Of a stretch of DNA of 64,000 bases, positions 36,178-45,562 are shown piece by piece. This DNA is from Caldicellulosiruptor saccharolyticus DSM 8903 (GTDB lineage Bacteria > Bacillota > Thermoanaerobacteria > Caldicellulosiruptorales > Caldicellulosiruptoraceae): positions 1,405,501 through 1,469,500 of the forward strand of contig NC_009437.1 in NCBI RefSeq assembly GCF_000016545.1, written 5' to 3'. Each line of letters begins with the position of its first letter. Position 1 is the stretch's first letter. The position numbers and the translations under genes were made by a program. Below the pieces are notes generated by a model. It was given only the letters and a program-made list of their open reading frames with translations, had not been told where the DNA came from and searched no databases.

Positions 36178-36858
36178 ATGAAGGAAAAGGCTGAGATGGC
36201 AGGGTATACAGTTGTTGACCTTCCGTCTGTCATAGCAACCCATCTTACAGAAATATTAAGACGCCATGCTCATGAACTTTTGACAAGGCAGGATGTGCAA
36301 AAACTCATTGACAATGTCAAAGAGACAAACCCGGTGCTTGTAGATGAACTAATCCCAAAACTGATGACAGTAGGTGAGGTACAAAAAGTTTTAGCAAATC
36401 TTTTGAAAGAGCGGATTAGCATAAGAGACATGGTGACAATTTTAGAGACGCTTGCTGACTATGCTCCAACTACTAAGGATGTAGACATCCTGACAGAATA
36501 TGTAAGACAGGCAATGGCAAGGTATATCACAAAAAAGTATGTTTCAGGTAATACATTAGAAGCTGTGGCACTTTCTCCTGAGGTAGAAGAGGCTATTATG
36601 AATTCTATTCAGAAAACCGAGCAAGGAAGTTTTATAAATCTTGCGCCAGATTATATTCAAAGGCTTATTAACAATCTTAGCAATATACTTGAAAAGCTTT
36701 TGGGCACATCGTCACAGCCCATTGTAGTTTGTTCGCCAATAGTAAGGATTTATTTTAGAAGGCTCATTGAGAATATCTTTCCAGATGTTATTGTGCTTTC
36801 ATATAACGAGATTTTACCGAATGTGCAAATAAAAACTGTTGGGATGGTGGAAGTCTAA
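36178..36858 (+). CDS. flhA: FlhA export gate protein, C-terminal fragment (same frame as 34822-36165)
   Basis: 226 aa from the first ATG after the stop. It contains AGYTVVDLPSVIATHLTEILRRHAHELLTRQDVQKLIDN and the rest of the FlhA cytoplasmic domains that dock chaperone-substrate complexes. No ribosome site lies before ATG 36178. ATG 36196 has AAGGAAAAGG at 36181-36190, so reinitiation there is conceivable and would give a 220-aa fragment. The cut would fall within the folded cytoplasmic domain, so a working two-piece FlhA seems unlikely. Sequence after the stop shows no further decay, which points to a recent change or an error. Confidence 0.88.
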   Translation: MKEKAEMAGYTVVDLPSVIATHLTEILRRHAHELLTRQDVQKLIDNVKETNPVLVDELIPKLMTVGEVQKVLANLLKERISIRDMVTILETLADYAPTTKDVDILTEYVRQAMARYITKKYVSGNTLEAVALSPEVEEAIMNSIQKTEQGSFINLAPDYIQRLINNLSNILEKLLGTSSQPIVVCSPIVRIYFRRLIENIFPDVIVLSYNEILPNVQIKTVGMVEV

Positions 36859-36860
36859 AG

Positions 36861-37973
36861 ATGAAGATAAAAAGGTATTTGGCCCATGATATGCAGGAAG
36901 CTCTAATTAGGATAAAGGCAGATTTGGGCAAGGATGCTGTGATTCTTTCTACCAAAAAGGTTAGGCAAAAGGGGCTATTTGGCTTTTTTAAAAAACCACT
37001 TATAGAAGTGACAGCTGCGTGCGAAGAGGAAAAGGTTATAAGAAGAGAAGAAGAGATGCCAAAGCCTGAGAATTTGACTTTGAGTCTTCAACTTAGTCAA
37101 ATTAAAGAGCTTGAAAAAAAGATAGACTCTTTAGAAAAGACCATAAAAGAGGTGATAAAGGATACAAATATAATACCTGAAGTGAAAGAGGTCTCTAAAA
37201 AGAACTTTTTAGATGTCATGCGTGAAAACCTGAAGAAAAACGGTGTAGAAGAGGAGATTGTAGAAGGACTTTTGGCAAAAGTCAACTGGGACGGGTCTAT
37301 AAACAATATGGTAAATAATATGTACAAAGAGATAAAAAACATCCTTGGTACACCAGTTACTTTAAGTCTTGACTCGAAGCAGCCTCAGGTTGTGTTCTTT
37401 GTGGGGCCAACTGGTGTTGGCAAGACAACCACAATTGCCAAAATTGCTGCAAAGCTAATGTTTGAAGAAGGCAAAAAAGTGGGTTTTATCACGGCCGACA
37501 CATATAGAATTGCTGCTGTTGAGCAACTAAAGACATATGCTGAGATTATGAACATAAAGACAAAGGTGTGGTACGAGGTAGATGAATATGACCAGATTAT
37601 AAAGAGTTTTGACGACTCTGACGTGGTACTTGTAGACACAGCAGGAAGGAGTCATAAAAACCAAGAGCATATGGATGAGCTCAGGGCATTTGTAGAAAAA
37701 GCGAGTCCTGATGAGGTATTTTTGCTTTTAAGTGCTACTACTCAACCGAGTGTATTTAAAGAAATTGTAAATACTTATTCGTTTATTGACAATTACAAGG
37801 TTATAATAACCAAAGTTGATGAAGTGTCAACTTATGGAAATATTTTAAATATTAAGCATTACACACAAAAACCAATTGCCTATGTCACAACTGGGCAAAA
37901 TGTTCCAGATGACATACAACAGTTCAATCCAGAGCATTTTGCAAAACTCATAATAGGGAGTAAGGTTTTATGA
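36861..37973 (+). CDS. flhF: Flagellar SRP-like GTPase FlhF
   Basis: 370 aa. It has an N-terminal basic segment (IKRYLAHDMQEALIRIKADLGKDAVILSTK), a linker and the NG GTPase core: Walker [19 protein letters not shown] near residue 180, DTAGR and TKVDE motifs. FlhF marks the site and number of flagella. It begins 2 bp after the flhA fragment and overlaps flhG by 4 bp (ATGA). Confidence 0.96.
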   Translation: MKIKRYLAHDMQEALIRIKADLGKDAVILSTKKVRQKGLFGFFKKPLIEVTAACEEEKVIRREEEMPKPENLTLSLQLSQIKELEKKIDSLEKTIKEVIKDTNIIPEVKEVSKKNFLDVMRENLKKNGVEEEIVEGLLAKVNWDGSINNMVNNMYKEIKNILGTPVTLSLDSKQPQVVFFVGPTGVGKTTTIAKIAAKLMFEEGKKVGFITADTYRIAAVEQLKTYAEIMNIKTKVWYEVDEYDQIIKSFDDSDVVLVDTAGRSHKNQEHMDELRAFVEKASPDEVFLLLSATTQPSVFKEIVNTYSFIDNYKVIITKVDEVSTYGNILNIKHYTQKPIAYVTTGQNVPDDIQQFNPEHFAKLIIGSKVL

Positions 37974-38869
37974 GAGACCAGGCTCAAGGTTTGAGGAATC
38001 TTGTCAAAAAGTCAAATATTTTTGACAGACAGAGCGAAAAGTTTAATGACATTACTTCAAAAGTTATCACAATTACAAGTGGAAAGGGTGGAGTTGGAAA
38101 GACAAACCTGACTGTAAATTTAGCTATTGCACTCAAGAAACTGGGCATTAATGTATTAATAATAGATGCTGATTTGGGACTTTCAAATGTTGAGGTACTT
38201 CTTGGTACATCGCCAAAGTACACTGTAAAGGATGTATTAGAAGGCAAAAAAGAGATAATGTCAATAGTTGAAGAAGGACCGTTTGGAGTAAAGTTCATCT
38301 CTGGTGGCTCTGGTATGGTTGACCTTGCAAACTTGGATGAGGAGAAACTTTTTAGACTTATAGAGAGTGCAGAAACTATTAATAAGTACTTTGATATTGT
38401 GCTGATTGACACTGGTGCTGGTATATCCAAAAATGTAATGGAATTTGTAATGATGTCAGATGAGGTAATTGTAATCACAACGCCTGAACCAACCTCAATC
38501 ACTGATGCATATGCAATAATCAAGGCTATAATTACAAGAAATTTTAATCATAAGATAAACATTTTAGTGAACAGGGTACAAAATAACAAAGAAGCTGACG
38601 AAATTTTTTACAGACTAAGTGGAGTTATAAAAAGGTTTTTGCAAAGAGAAGTAGAATATATAGGTTATATAGAGGAAAATGGAATTGTCTCAAAATCTGT
38701 TATCAAACAGGTGCCGTTTATGATATCATATGAAAAGAGTAGTGTTTCAAAACAGGTTGAAGACATTGCAAAAAAGCTTGTCCAAAATAAAGATGTCTCA
38801 GAAAAAGATATGCCAAAAGGTTTTACAAGGTTCATAGAAAGTATCATCAAAAAGTTTAAAGAGCAATAA
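37970..38869 (+). CDS. flhG: MinD-like ATPase FlhG (YlxH)
   Basis: 299 aa. The deviant Walker A KGGVGKT lies near residue 38, DADLGLSNVEVLLG follows, and the C-terminal half is MinD-like. An N-terminal QAQGLRNLV segment resembles the FlhF-activating DQAxxLR motif. It stimulates FlhF GTPase and helps C-ring assembly. It overlaps flhF by 4 bp. Confidence 0.95.
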   Translation: MRDQAQGLRNLVKKSNIFDRQSEKFNDITSKVITITSGKGGVGKTNLTVNLAIALKKLGINVLIIDADLGLSNVEVLLGTSPKYTVKDVLEGKKEIMSIVEEGPFGVKFISGGSGMVDLANLDEEKLFRLIESAETINKYFDIVLIDTGAGISKNVMEFVMMSDEVIVITTPEPTSITDAYAIIKAIITRNFNHKINILVNRVQNNKEADEIFYRLSGVIKRFLQREVEYIGYIEENGIVSKSVIKQVPFMISYEKSSVSKQVEDIAKKLVQNKDVSEKDMPKGFTRFIESIIKKFKEQ

Positions 38870-38884
38870 AAGAGGGGGCTTTTT

Positions 38885-39574
38885 ATGCGCAAAATTTTTA
38901 AGGTAGGAGATAAGATTGAGATTGTTAGAATAGACAGGCGTACATGGGAAGAAAAGGGTGTGCAGTATGTTTCCAAAATTGCCGATATAAAAGATGAGTA
39001 TTTTTATGTATTTACACCCATAAAAGAAGGTGTATATGTAACTTTCTTCATTGAGGAAATTGTGAGAATATATAAAGTAATGCCAGACGGTGTGTGGGTA
39101 TTTGACGCAGTAGTTGAAGATAGATTCAAAGAGCCAGAGTATATGATAAAAGTTAGGCAGATATCTGACATTCGCAAAATTCAAAGACGTATGTTTTTCA
39201 GACTTCCTATAAATTTAGATATATTTGTAAAATTGTTAAGCCATCAAGAAGACGAGGTAAATGGAAATCCCCAAAATGGTTTTTCAGAGGGAAAAATAGT
39301 AAAGGCATTGACAAAGGACATCAGTGGTGGAGGTGTTTGTTTTTTAACTCAAGAAGAGTTTAATATACATGACATTATACTGACGAAAATTCCTATTGAA
39401 GGTGAAGAGCTTGTACTTAAGGCCCAAATTTTAAGGAAAGAAAGAGTAGACTATCATATTTATAGATTTATGTATGGTTCTAAATTCATAGAGGCCAAAC
39501 AAAATGAGATAGACAAAATTGTCCGGTTTATATTCAAAGAGCAACAAAAAATGAGACAAAAAGGGCTTTTGTAA
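38885..39574 (+). CDS. PilZ-domain c-di-GMP receptor, YcgR/MotI type
   Basis: 229 aa. An N-terminal YcgR-N like beta domain (residues ~1-95) is followed by a PilZ domain whose RRMFFR loop (RxxxR) and DISGGG motif are the c-di-GMP ligands. Proteins of this kind act as a brake or clutch on the motor when c-di-GMP is high. Placed between flhG and cheA as in many Clostridia. GAGGGGG precedes ATG 38885. Confidence 0.9.
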   Translation: MRKIFKVGDKIEIVRIDRRTWEEKGVQYVSKIADIKDEYFYVFTPIKEGVYVTFFIEEIVRIYKVMPDGVWVFDAVVEDRFKEPEYMIKVRQISDIRKIQRRMFFRLPINLDIFVKLLSHQEDEVNGNPQNGFSEGKIVKALTKDISGGGVCFLTQEEFNIHDIILTKIPIEGEELVLKAQILRKERVDYHIYRFMYGSKFIEAKQNEIDKIVRFIFKEQQKMRQKGLL

Positions 39575-39610
39575 ATAAGCCTTATTGCTAAAGAAGGAGT
39601 GATGAAGGTT

Positions 39611-41605
39611 ATGGATATGTCTCAATACTTAGGTATGTTCATAGAAGAAGCAAAAGACCATATTCAGAGCTTGAATGACAACATGTTAAAGTTAGAAGAA
39701 AACCCTGAAGATTTGCAGCTTATTAATGAGATTTTCAGGTCTGCACATACCTTAAAAGGCATGGCTGGCACAATGGGCTATGTGAATATGCAAAAGCTCA
39801 CACATGCTATGGAAAATGTTTTGGCTGCTGCACGAGATGGCAAACTCAGAATAAATAGCAATATAATGGATGTACTTTTCAAAACTGTTGACGCCTTAGA
39901 AGAATATTTGGATGTCATTGTGGCAACAGGTACAGAAGGGTCGGAACAGAATCTTCAGCTTGTAAATAGCTTAAATGGCATTTTGGGTAGGCCGCAAGAA
40001 GAAATGGTTGTAAGTGCAAAGAAAGCAACTGCCCAGTTAGAGTATGATGAGTTTGTGATAAGAGCAATTGAGAGGGCTTATTCGCAGGGGTTTAATGTTT
40101 ATAAATTTGATATTGAGCTTGATCCAAACTGTCTTTTAAAGTCTGCAAGGGCGTATCTTGTTTTCAAGGCGGTTGAGGAGCTGGGTGAGATAATAAATTC
40201 AAAACCACCTGTTCAGGATATTGAAGATGAAAAATTTGATTTTGGGTTTAGTATTACAATTGTTAGCAAAGAGCCTCTTGAGAAAATAAGAGAAAGGATT
40301 TTGTCTATTTCAGAGATAAGAGAGGCAAAAGGTATAGAGGTAAAGGTTGGAGATGTCAAGGTAGAGGGAACTCAACAGGAGGTAGGCAGAACTGAAGAGG
40401 TTCAAAGTACAGAAGCTGTGAAGGTTGTACGTGAACAAAAACAAGAAGGGCTTCAAAGAACAAGTAAAACTGTTAGAGTTGATATAGAGAGATTGGATGT
40501 TTTGATGAACTTAGTAAGCGAGCTTATAATAATCAAAAGCAGAATTGAAGGATTTGCAAAGAAGTACAATGATAGACAATACGAAGAGTCCATTGAGTAC
40601 TTAGAAAGGATTACAACAAGCCTTCATGATGCTGTAATGAAGGTAAGAATGGTACCTGTTGAGAGGGTATTTTCTAGATTTCCAAGAATGATGAGAGATT
40701 TGGCAAGAGAGCTTGGAAAAGAGTTTGAACTTGTAATGTCTGGTGAGGACACAGAGGTTGACAGGACTATTGTGGATGAGCTTGGAGACCCGCTTATACA
40801 CCTTTTGAGAAATGCAGCAGACCATGGCATAGAAGAACCAGAAGAGAGAGTAAAAAATGGAAAGCCAAGAAGTGGGCTTATAAAGCTTTCTGCTTATCAT
40901 GATGGTAATAATGTTGTGATTGAGGTTGAAGATGATGGTAAGGGAATTGACATAGAAAAGGTTAAGAAAAAGGCAATTGAAAAAGGGCTTTTAAAAGAAG
41001 ACCAATTAGATTTATCTGAACAAGAAATTATAGATTTTCTATTTCTACCAAGTTTTTCAACGAAAGACAAGGTTACAAACCTGTCAGGAAGAGGTGTAGG
41101 TCTTGATGTTGTTAAGACAAAGATTGAACAGCTTGGTGGTATGATTGAGGTAAAAACAGAGAAAGGCAAAGGAACGAAGTTTGTAATAAGATTGCCTTTG
41201 ACATTAGCAATAATCCAAGCGCTTTTGGTAACTGTTAAAGATGAGATTTATGCAATTCCTATTGCCTCAATAAAAGAGATAATTGATGTTGCAAGAGATG
41301 ATATTAAAGTTGTCCAAAAGGGCAAAGAGATAATTATGCTCAGAAATCAGGTCATTCCTATAAAATATCTCCACAAGATTGTAGGGCTTGAGGCAGATTT
41401 GGACAAGAAGAAGTACACAGTTGTTATAGTAAAGCGCGGAGAAAAGTTGACTGGAATCGTGGTGGATAAGCTTTTAGGTCAGCAAGACATAGTTATTAAA
41501 TCACTTGGGAAATATTTAGAGGGAATTAGGCTTGTTTCTGGTGCAACAATACTTGGGGATGGGTCTGTTGCCATGATACTTGACCCTAACATGCTCAGTG
41601 TATAA
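39611..41605 (+). CDS. cheA: Chemotaxis histidine kinase CheA
   Basis: 664 aa. Domains in order: Hpt with phospho-His 46 in FRSAHTLKGMAGTMG, CheY-binding P2 (~155-250), dimerisation P3, kinase P4 with HLLRNAADHGIE and GRGVGLDVV, and CheW-like P5 to the end. It passes phosphate to CheY. ATG 39611 (MDMSQYLGMF) is preferred, 12 nt after AAGGAG. GTG 39599, ATG 39602 and ATG 39617 are alternatives. Confidence 0.96.
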   Translation: MDMSQYLGMFIEEAKDHIQSLNDNMLKLEENPEDLQLINEIFRSAHTLKGMAGTMGYVNMQKLTHAMENVLAAARDGKLRINSNIMDVLFKTVDALEEYLDVIVATGTEGSEQNLQLVNSLNGILGRPQEEMVVSAKKATAQLEYDEFVIRAIERAYSQGFNVYKFDIELDPNCLLKSARAYLVFKAVEELGEIINSKPPVQDIEDEKFDFGFSITIVSKEPLEKIRERILSISEIREAKGIEVKVGDVKVEGTQQEVGRTEEVQSTEAVKVVREQKQEGLQRTSKTVRVDIERLDVLMNLVSELIIIKSRIEGFAKKYNDRQYEESIEYLERITTSLHDAVMKVRMVPVERVFSRFPRMMRDLARELGKEFELVMSGEDTEVDRTIVDELGDPLIHLLRNAADHGIEEPEERVKNGKPRSGLIKLSAYHDGNNVVIEVEDDGKGIDIEKVKKKAIEKGLLKEDQLDLSEQEIIDFLFLPSFSTKDKVTNLSGRGVGLDVVKTKIEQLGGMIEVKTEKGKGTKFVIRLPLTLAIIQALLVTVKDEIYAIPIASIKEIIDVARDDIKVVQKGKEIIMLRNQVIPIKYLHKIVGLEADLDKKKYTVVIVKRGEKLTGIVVDKLLGQQDIVIKSLGKYLEGIRLVSGATILGDGSVAMILDPNMLSV

Positions 41606-41631
41606 AAGAAAAATAGAGGTGAGGTGTAAGT

Positions 41632-42054
41632 ATGGAACAGTATCTTATTTTCAGGTTAGCAGATGAATACTATGGACTTTTGGTGAGCTTTATAGAAAAC
41701 ATTGAAAAAATGATGCCAATTACACGTGTACCGAATACCAAAGAGTATATAAAGGGTGTTGTGAACCTACGTGGTGAGATTGTACCTGTGATTGACCTTA
41801 GAGAAAAGATAGGAGTCAAAAAAGAAGAGTTTGGGGAAGAGACAAGGATTTTAATTGTCAACTGGAAGAATGAGTTCAAAGTGGGTTTAATTATTGATGA
41901 GGTTTTAGATGTTGTGTACCTTACCAAAGAGGATTTTGATTCTGCTACAAGAGATAGAAATGAGTTTACTTTTTCAATAGCAAAGTATAATAACATGCTT
42001 ATAAACATAATAAATTTGGAAGATGTTTTGTTTGAAAAGGTTGAGGAGGTTTAA
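41632..42054 (+). CDS. cheW: Chemotaxis coupling protein CheW
   Basis: 140 aa. The CheW core is visible in EYYGLLVSFIENIEKMMPITRVP and YIKGVVNLRGEIVPVIDLREKIG. It links receptors to CheA. GAGGTG precedes ATG. cheC begins 5 bp after its stop. Confidence 0.95.
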   Translation: MEQYLIFRLADEYYGLLVSFIENIEKMMPITRVPNTKEYIKGVVNLRGEIVPVIDLREKIGVKKEEFGEETRILIVNWKNEFKVGLIIDEVLDVVYLTKEDFDSATRDRNEFTFSIAKYNNMLINIINLEDVLFEKVEEV

Positions 42055-42059
42055 TTTTT

Positions 42060-42677
42060 ATGAATTTTTCAAGTAATGAAATAAATGAAATGTATTTAGA
42101 TGTCCTAAGAGAACTTGGGAACATTGGGACAGGAAATGCAATCTCTGCCCTTGCCATGATGATTGGAAGGCGCATTGATATGAAGGTACCTGTTGTTAAA
42201 ATGGTAGATTTGAAAGAAGTACCCGAAATTTTAGGTGGGGCGGAGATACCTGTTGTTGGTATACTTTTAAATGTTGAGGGTGATATAGACGGATTTATTA
42301 TGCTTGTGATGTCGCAAGCATCAGCACACATTTTAGTAAATATGCTCCTTGGCACATCATTGAACGGCTATAGCGAATTTACAGACATTGAAAAATCTGC
42401 CCTCACTGAGATAGGAAACATCTTAGCTGGGGCATACCTGACAGCTTTGGCTTCATTAACAGGTTTTAAGATGATTCAGTCTGTTCCACAGCTAGCAGAA
42501 GACATGGCAGGAGCGATATTGAGCTTTCCTGCAATTCAATTTGGTGAGACAGGTGATACTGCTCTTTATATTGAAACAGAGATTTTTGAGTCAAGTAGCA
42601 GGATTGTTGCTGATTTCTTTTTAATACCAACAATAGAATCATATCAAAAAATGCTAAAAGCATTGGGAGTAGCGTAG
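42060..42677 (+). CDS. cheC: CheY-P phosphatase CheC
   Basis: 205 aa. Both CheC phosphatase motifs are present: LRELGNIGTGNAISAL (residues ~15-30) and LTEIGNILAGAYLTAL (~115-130). It dephosphorylates CheY-P and binds CheD for adaptation. cheD starts 3 bp after its stop. Confidence 0.95.
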   Translation: MNFSSNEINEMYLDVLRELGNIGTGNAISALAMMIGRRIDMKVPVVKMVDLKEVPEILGGAEIPVVGILLNVEGDIDGFIMLVMSQASAHILVNMLLGTSLNGYSEFTDIEKSALTEIGNILAGAYLTALASLTGFKMIQSVPQLAEDMAGAILSFPAIQFGETGDTALYIETEIFESSSRIVADFFLIPTIESYQKMLKALGVA

Positions 42678-42680
42678 AAG

Positions 42681-43163
42681 ATGATAGAAACAATTAAAGT
42701 AGGAATGGCAGACTTAACTGTAACCAAGTATCCAAACATTCTTACAACACTTGGTCTTGGTTCATGTGTTGGGGTTTGTATATATGATAGTAAAAACAAG
42801 ATAATCGGTATGATACATATAATGCTTCCTTACAGCTGGGGTGTAAAAAACAACAGTAACCCTGCAAAGTTTGCTGATACAGGTATTCCACTCTTGATAA
42901 AGAAGATGGAAAATCTTGGCTCTCAAAAGAAAGACATGGTTGCTAAGCTTGCGGGCGGTGCGCAAATGTTTGAAGTGACAAGAAGCGAGTTTATGAACAT
43001 AGGAAAGCGCAATGTAGAAGCTGCCAAGAAGATTTTGGATGAGCTAAAAATACCAATTGTTGCTGAAGATACAGGCGGTAATTATGGTAGGACAATAATA
43101 TTCTACTCTGAAGATGGTAGGTTAGAAATAAAGACAATCGGGAAGGGAACAAAAACTATCTAA
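42681..43163 (+). CDS. cheD: Chemoreceptor glutamine deamidase CheD
   Basis: 160 aa. The catalytic Cys lies in LGLGSCVGVCIYD and the His in IGMIHIMLP. KLAGGAQMF is the family signature. It deamidates receptors and activates CheC. It is followed by a short unrecognised ORF. Confidence 0.95.
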   Translation: MIETIKVGMADLTVTKYPNILTTLGLGSCVGVCIYDSKNKIIGMIHIMLPYSWGVKNNSNPAKFADTGIPLLIKKMENLGSQKKDMVAKLAGGAQMFEVTRSEFMNIGKRNVEAAKKILDELKIPIVAEDTGGNYGRTIIFYSEDGRLEIKTIGKGTKTI

Positions 43164-43179
43164 AGGAGAAGACAAAGCT

Positions 43180-43359
43180 TTGAAATGGGAGCAAATATTA
43201 CCTGAAATTTTGGCATTGATAGGAGGAAGCATTGTTTTTTTGGCATGTCTTGCGACAAAAAAGTCAGGGGAATATACATTTTTTTCCACATTTATTGTAT
43301 CTGCAGTAGGATATCTTTGTGGACATTTTATAAAAGGATTAATTGAAAATGACAGCTAA
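43180..43359 (+). CDS. Small membrane protein of 59 aa between cheD and sigD
   Basis: TTG 43180 to TAA 43357-43359, with AAGGAG (43163-43168) 11 nt upstream. The product (starts MKWEQILPEILALIGG) has two hydrophobic segments, about residues 8-24 and 36-50, joined by a Lys/Ser/Gly turn, so a two-helix membrane hairpin is likely. I do not recognise the family. It fills the gap between cheD and sigD and its end overlaps the upstream open frame of sigD. Function unknown. Confidence 0.6.
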   Translation: MKWEQILPEILALIGGSIVFLACLATKKSGEYTFFSTFIVSAVGYLCGHFIKGLIENDS

Positions 43360-43381
43360 ATTTTTAAGGGGAATTTGTACA

Positions 43382-44119
43382 ATGGATGAGGCATTTTTGT
43401 GGGAAAAGTACTCAAAGACAAAAGATCCAAAAATAAAAGAACAGCTTACACTTAGATATATGCCACTTGTAAAACTCATTGCAGGCAGAATGGCAATGTA
43501 TTTTGGTGGAAATGTTGAGTATGATGATTTAGTCAGTTACGGCTCACTTGGCCTTTTAGATGCAATTGAAAAGTACGACAGTCAAAAAGGTGTTAAATTT
43601 GAAACATATGCATATACACGCATAAGGGGTGCTATTATTGACTGTGTCAGAAGCCAGGATTGGGTGCCGAGAAGCATCAGACAAAAAGCAAAGGAAGTAG
43701 AAAAGGCGTATATTGAAATAGAAAAAGAAGGTAAAATACCAACAGATGAAGAAGTAGCAAAAAGAACAGGCCTTACTTTATCAGAGTTTCAAAAACTTAA
43801 AGAAAAAATAAGTAGCGGGATGATTCTTTCACTTGAGGGTTTTCTTGAACAAAACTATGAGATAAAAATAGGCGGGCTTGAGGACTTTGTTTCTCATCCA
43901 GAAGTATTTATTGAAAATGAGGAGCTAAAAGAGGTGCTCAGACAAGAAATAGAGAATCTTTCTGAAAACGAAAAAATGGTGATTCTTCTTTATTATTTTG
44001 AAGAACTTAGCATAAAAGAGATAGCCAAGATTTTAGGCGTTTCTGAGTCAAGAGTAAGTCAGCTTCACACACGAGCGTTGCTTAAACTGCGAGCAAAATT
44101 GGAAAAGCATCTTGGCTGA
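43382..44119 (+). CDS. sigD: Flagellar sigma factor SigD/FliA (sigma-28)
   Basis: 245 aa. It shows region 2 (YMPLVKLIAGRMAMYFGG; DLVSYGSLGLLDAIEKYD; FETYAYTRIRGAIIDCVRSQDWVPRSIRQ), region 3 and region 4 with helix-turn-helix SIKEIAKILGVSESRVSQLHTRALLKLR. It directs late flagellar genes such as flagellin. ATG 43382 (MDEAFLWEKY) has AAGGGGAA upstream. TTG 43343 is in frame but overlaps the small ORF. Overlaps the upstream open frame of fapA. Confidence 0.95.
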   Translation: MDEAFLWEKYSKTKDPKIKEQLTLRYMPLVKLIAGRMAMYFGGNVEYDDLVSYGSLGLLDAIEKYDSQKGVKFETYAYTRIRGAIIDCVRSQDWVPRSIRQKAKEVEKAYIEIEKEGKIPTDEEVAKRTGLTLSEFQKLKEKISSGMILSLEGFLEQNYEIKIGGLEDFVSHPEVFIENEELKEVLRQEIENLSENEKMVILLYYFEELSIKEIAKILGVSESRVSQLHTRALLKLRAKLEKHLG

Positions 44120-44150
44120 AGAAATCTTGTGTCGAAAGGAGAGCCTTTTT

Positions 44151-45539
44151 ATGCCTGAAGAAAATCTTAAAGTTGACATCAAGGTAATGGTAACATCTGA
44201 TAAATTAAAAGCAAGCGTAATTTTAATGCTCAATCAAAATGGTGTAGACTTGACATTTGAAAATGTAATGAATGCCTTGAGAGCAAATAAGATTAGTTAT
44301 GGAATTGATGAAAATGCAGTAAAGAAGCTTGTTGAAACTCCTGTATTTGGATCACCAGTTGTGGTTGCGCAAGGAAAACCGCCTGGGAAGCCTGTTGATG
44401 GCAAGCTCATATATCATTTTGATATAAAACGTGAAATAAAGCCAAAAGAGCTTCCTAATGGTAGAGTTGACTACAAAGATTTAGGAATTGTTCAAAATGT
44501 CAGAAAAGACGATGTTCTTGTTACAATGATTGACCCTGTTGATGGAGAAAACGGGATTGATGTTTTTGGAGGGGTGATCAGAGGACAGAAGGGTAAAAAA
44601 GTAAATCTTCCGCGAGGGAAAAATACATACATTGATGCTGACGGACATACACTGAGGGCTGCATGTGACGGGCAGGTTTCTATCATAGAGGGTAAGGTTG
44701 TTGTTCTAAACACATTGGAGATATCTTCTGATATTGATAATTCCACAGGAAATATAAACTTTGTTGGTAATGTCCATATAAAGGGAAGTGTTCTGTCTGG
44801 GTTTAAGGTTGTTGCTGAGGGAAATGTTGAGGTTGAGGGGATTGTTGAAGCAGCCGAGATTGAAGCAAAAGGAAATGTGATTTTGCACAAAGGTATAACT
44901 GGAATGGGAAAGGGCAGAATAATCTCTCAAAAGAGTGTAGTTGCAAAGTTTATTGAAAATGCGACCGTGATAGCTGCAGATGATATCCAAGCTGAGGCAA
45001 TTGTCCACAGCGACATCAAGTGCGGAGGGAAATTAACTTTAATTGGCAAAAAAGCTTCGATTGTAGGTGGTACTTGTAAAGTTGGAAAAGAAGTTGAAGC
45101 AAAAGTTATAGGTTCATATCTGTCTACAACCACAGAGATTGAGGTCGGTGTTGACCCGATTATGATTGAAAGATATAGAGATATTAAAAAAGAAATTGCT
45201 GAGCTGAAGGAAAATATAAAAAAGTGTGAACAGGGAATTGAGGTTCTCAGAAAGATTGAAGCAACTGGTGGGCTTACGGATGAGAAAAGGGAAATGCTCC
45301 AAAAGTTTACACGCTCAAAAATTGTATCAGCTGAAAGGTTAAAGTCACTTCAACTTGAGTTTGAAGAGATAGAAAAAAGGCTTGAGGAGCGGAATGAAGG
45401 TATGGTAAAGGTCCAGGATGTGATTTATCCAGGCGTGAAGATTACAATAGGAAATGTGTCCAAGCTTATAAAAGAGCCTGTAAAGTACTGTAAGATTTAC
45501 AGAGAGGATGCTGACATAAAGATAGCTCCGTATAGTTAA
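44151..45539 (+). CDS. FapA-like DUF342 protein
   Basis: 462 aa. The N-terminal part has KPVDGKLIYHFD and LPNGRVDYKDLGIVQNV, typical of DUF342. The middle is a right-handed beta-helix-like repeat region rich in Gly/Val/Ile (~195-345). A Glu/Lys coiled coil closes the protein (~350-420). DUF342 proteins are common after sigD in Firmicutes flagellar operons. FapA of Vibrio affects flagellar localisation, but the role in Gram-positives is open. ATG 44151 has AAAGGAGAG upstream. Confidence 0.88.
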   Translation: MPEENLKVDIKVMVTSDKLKASVILMLNQNGVDLTFENVMNALRANKISYGIDENAVKKLVETPVFGSPVVVAQGKPPGKPVDGKLIYHFDIKREIKPKELPNGRVDYKDLGIVQNVRKDDVLVTMIDPVDGENGIDVFGGVIRGQKGKKVNLPRGKNTYIDADGHTLRAACDGQVSIIEGKVVVLNTLEISSDIDNSTGNINFVGNVHIKGSVLSGFKVVAEGNVEVEGIVEAAEIEAKGNVILHKGITGMGKGRIISQKSVVAKFIENATVIAADDIQAEAIVHSDIKCGGKLTLIGKKASIVGGTCKVGKEVEAKVIGSYLSTTTEIEVGVDPIMIERYRDIKKEIAELKENIKKCEQGIEVLRKIEATGGLTDEKREMLQKFTRSKIVSAERLKSLQLEFEEIEKRLEERNEGMVKVQDVIYPGVKITIGNVSKLIKEPVKYCKIYREDADIKIAPYS

Positions 45540-45562
45540 GGAAAAAGGAGATGATTTTTATT

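Noticed and set aside
38981..38988. GCCGATAT, which looks like a sigma-D -10 box
   Set aside because: It lies inside the PilZ gene and no TAAA box stands 15 bp upstream.
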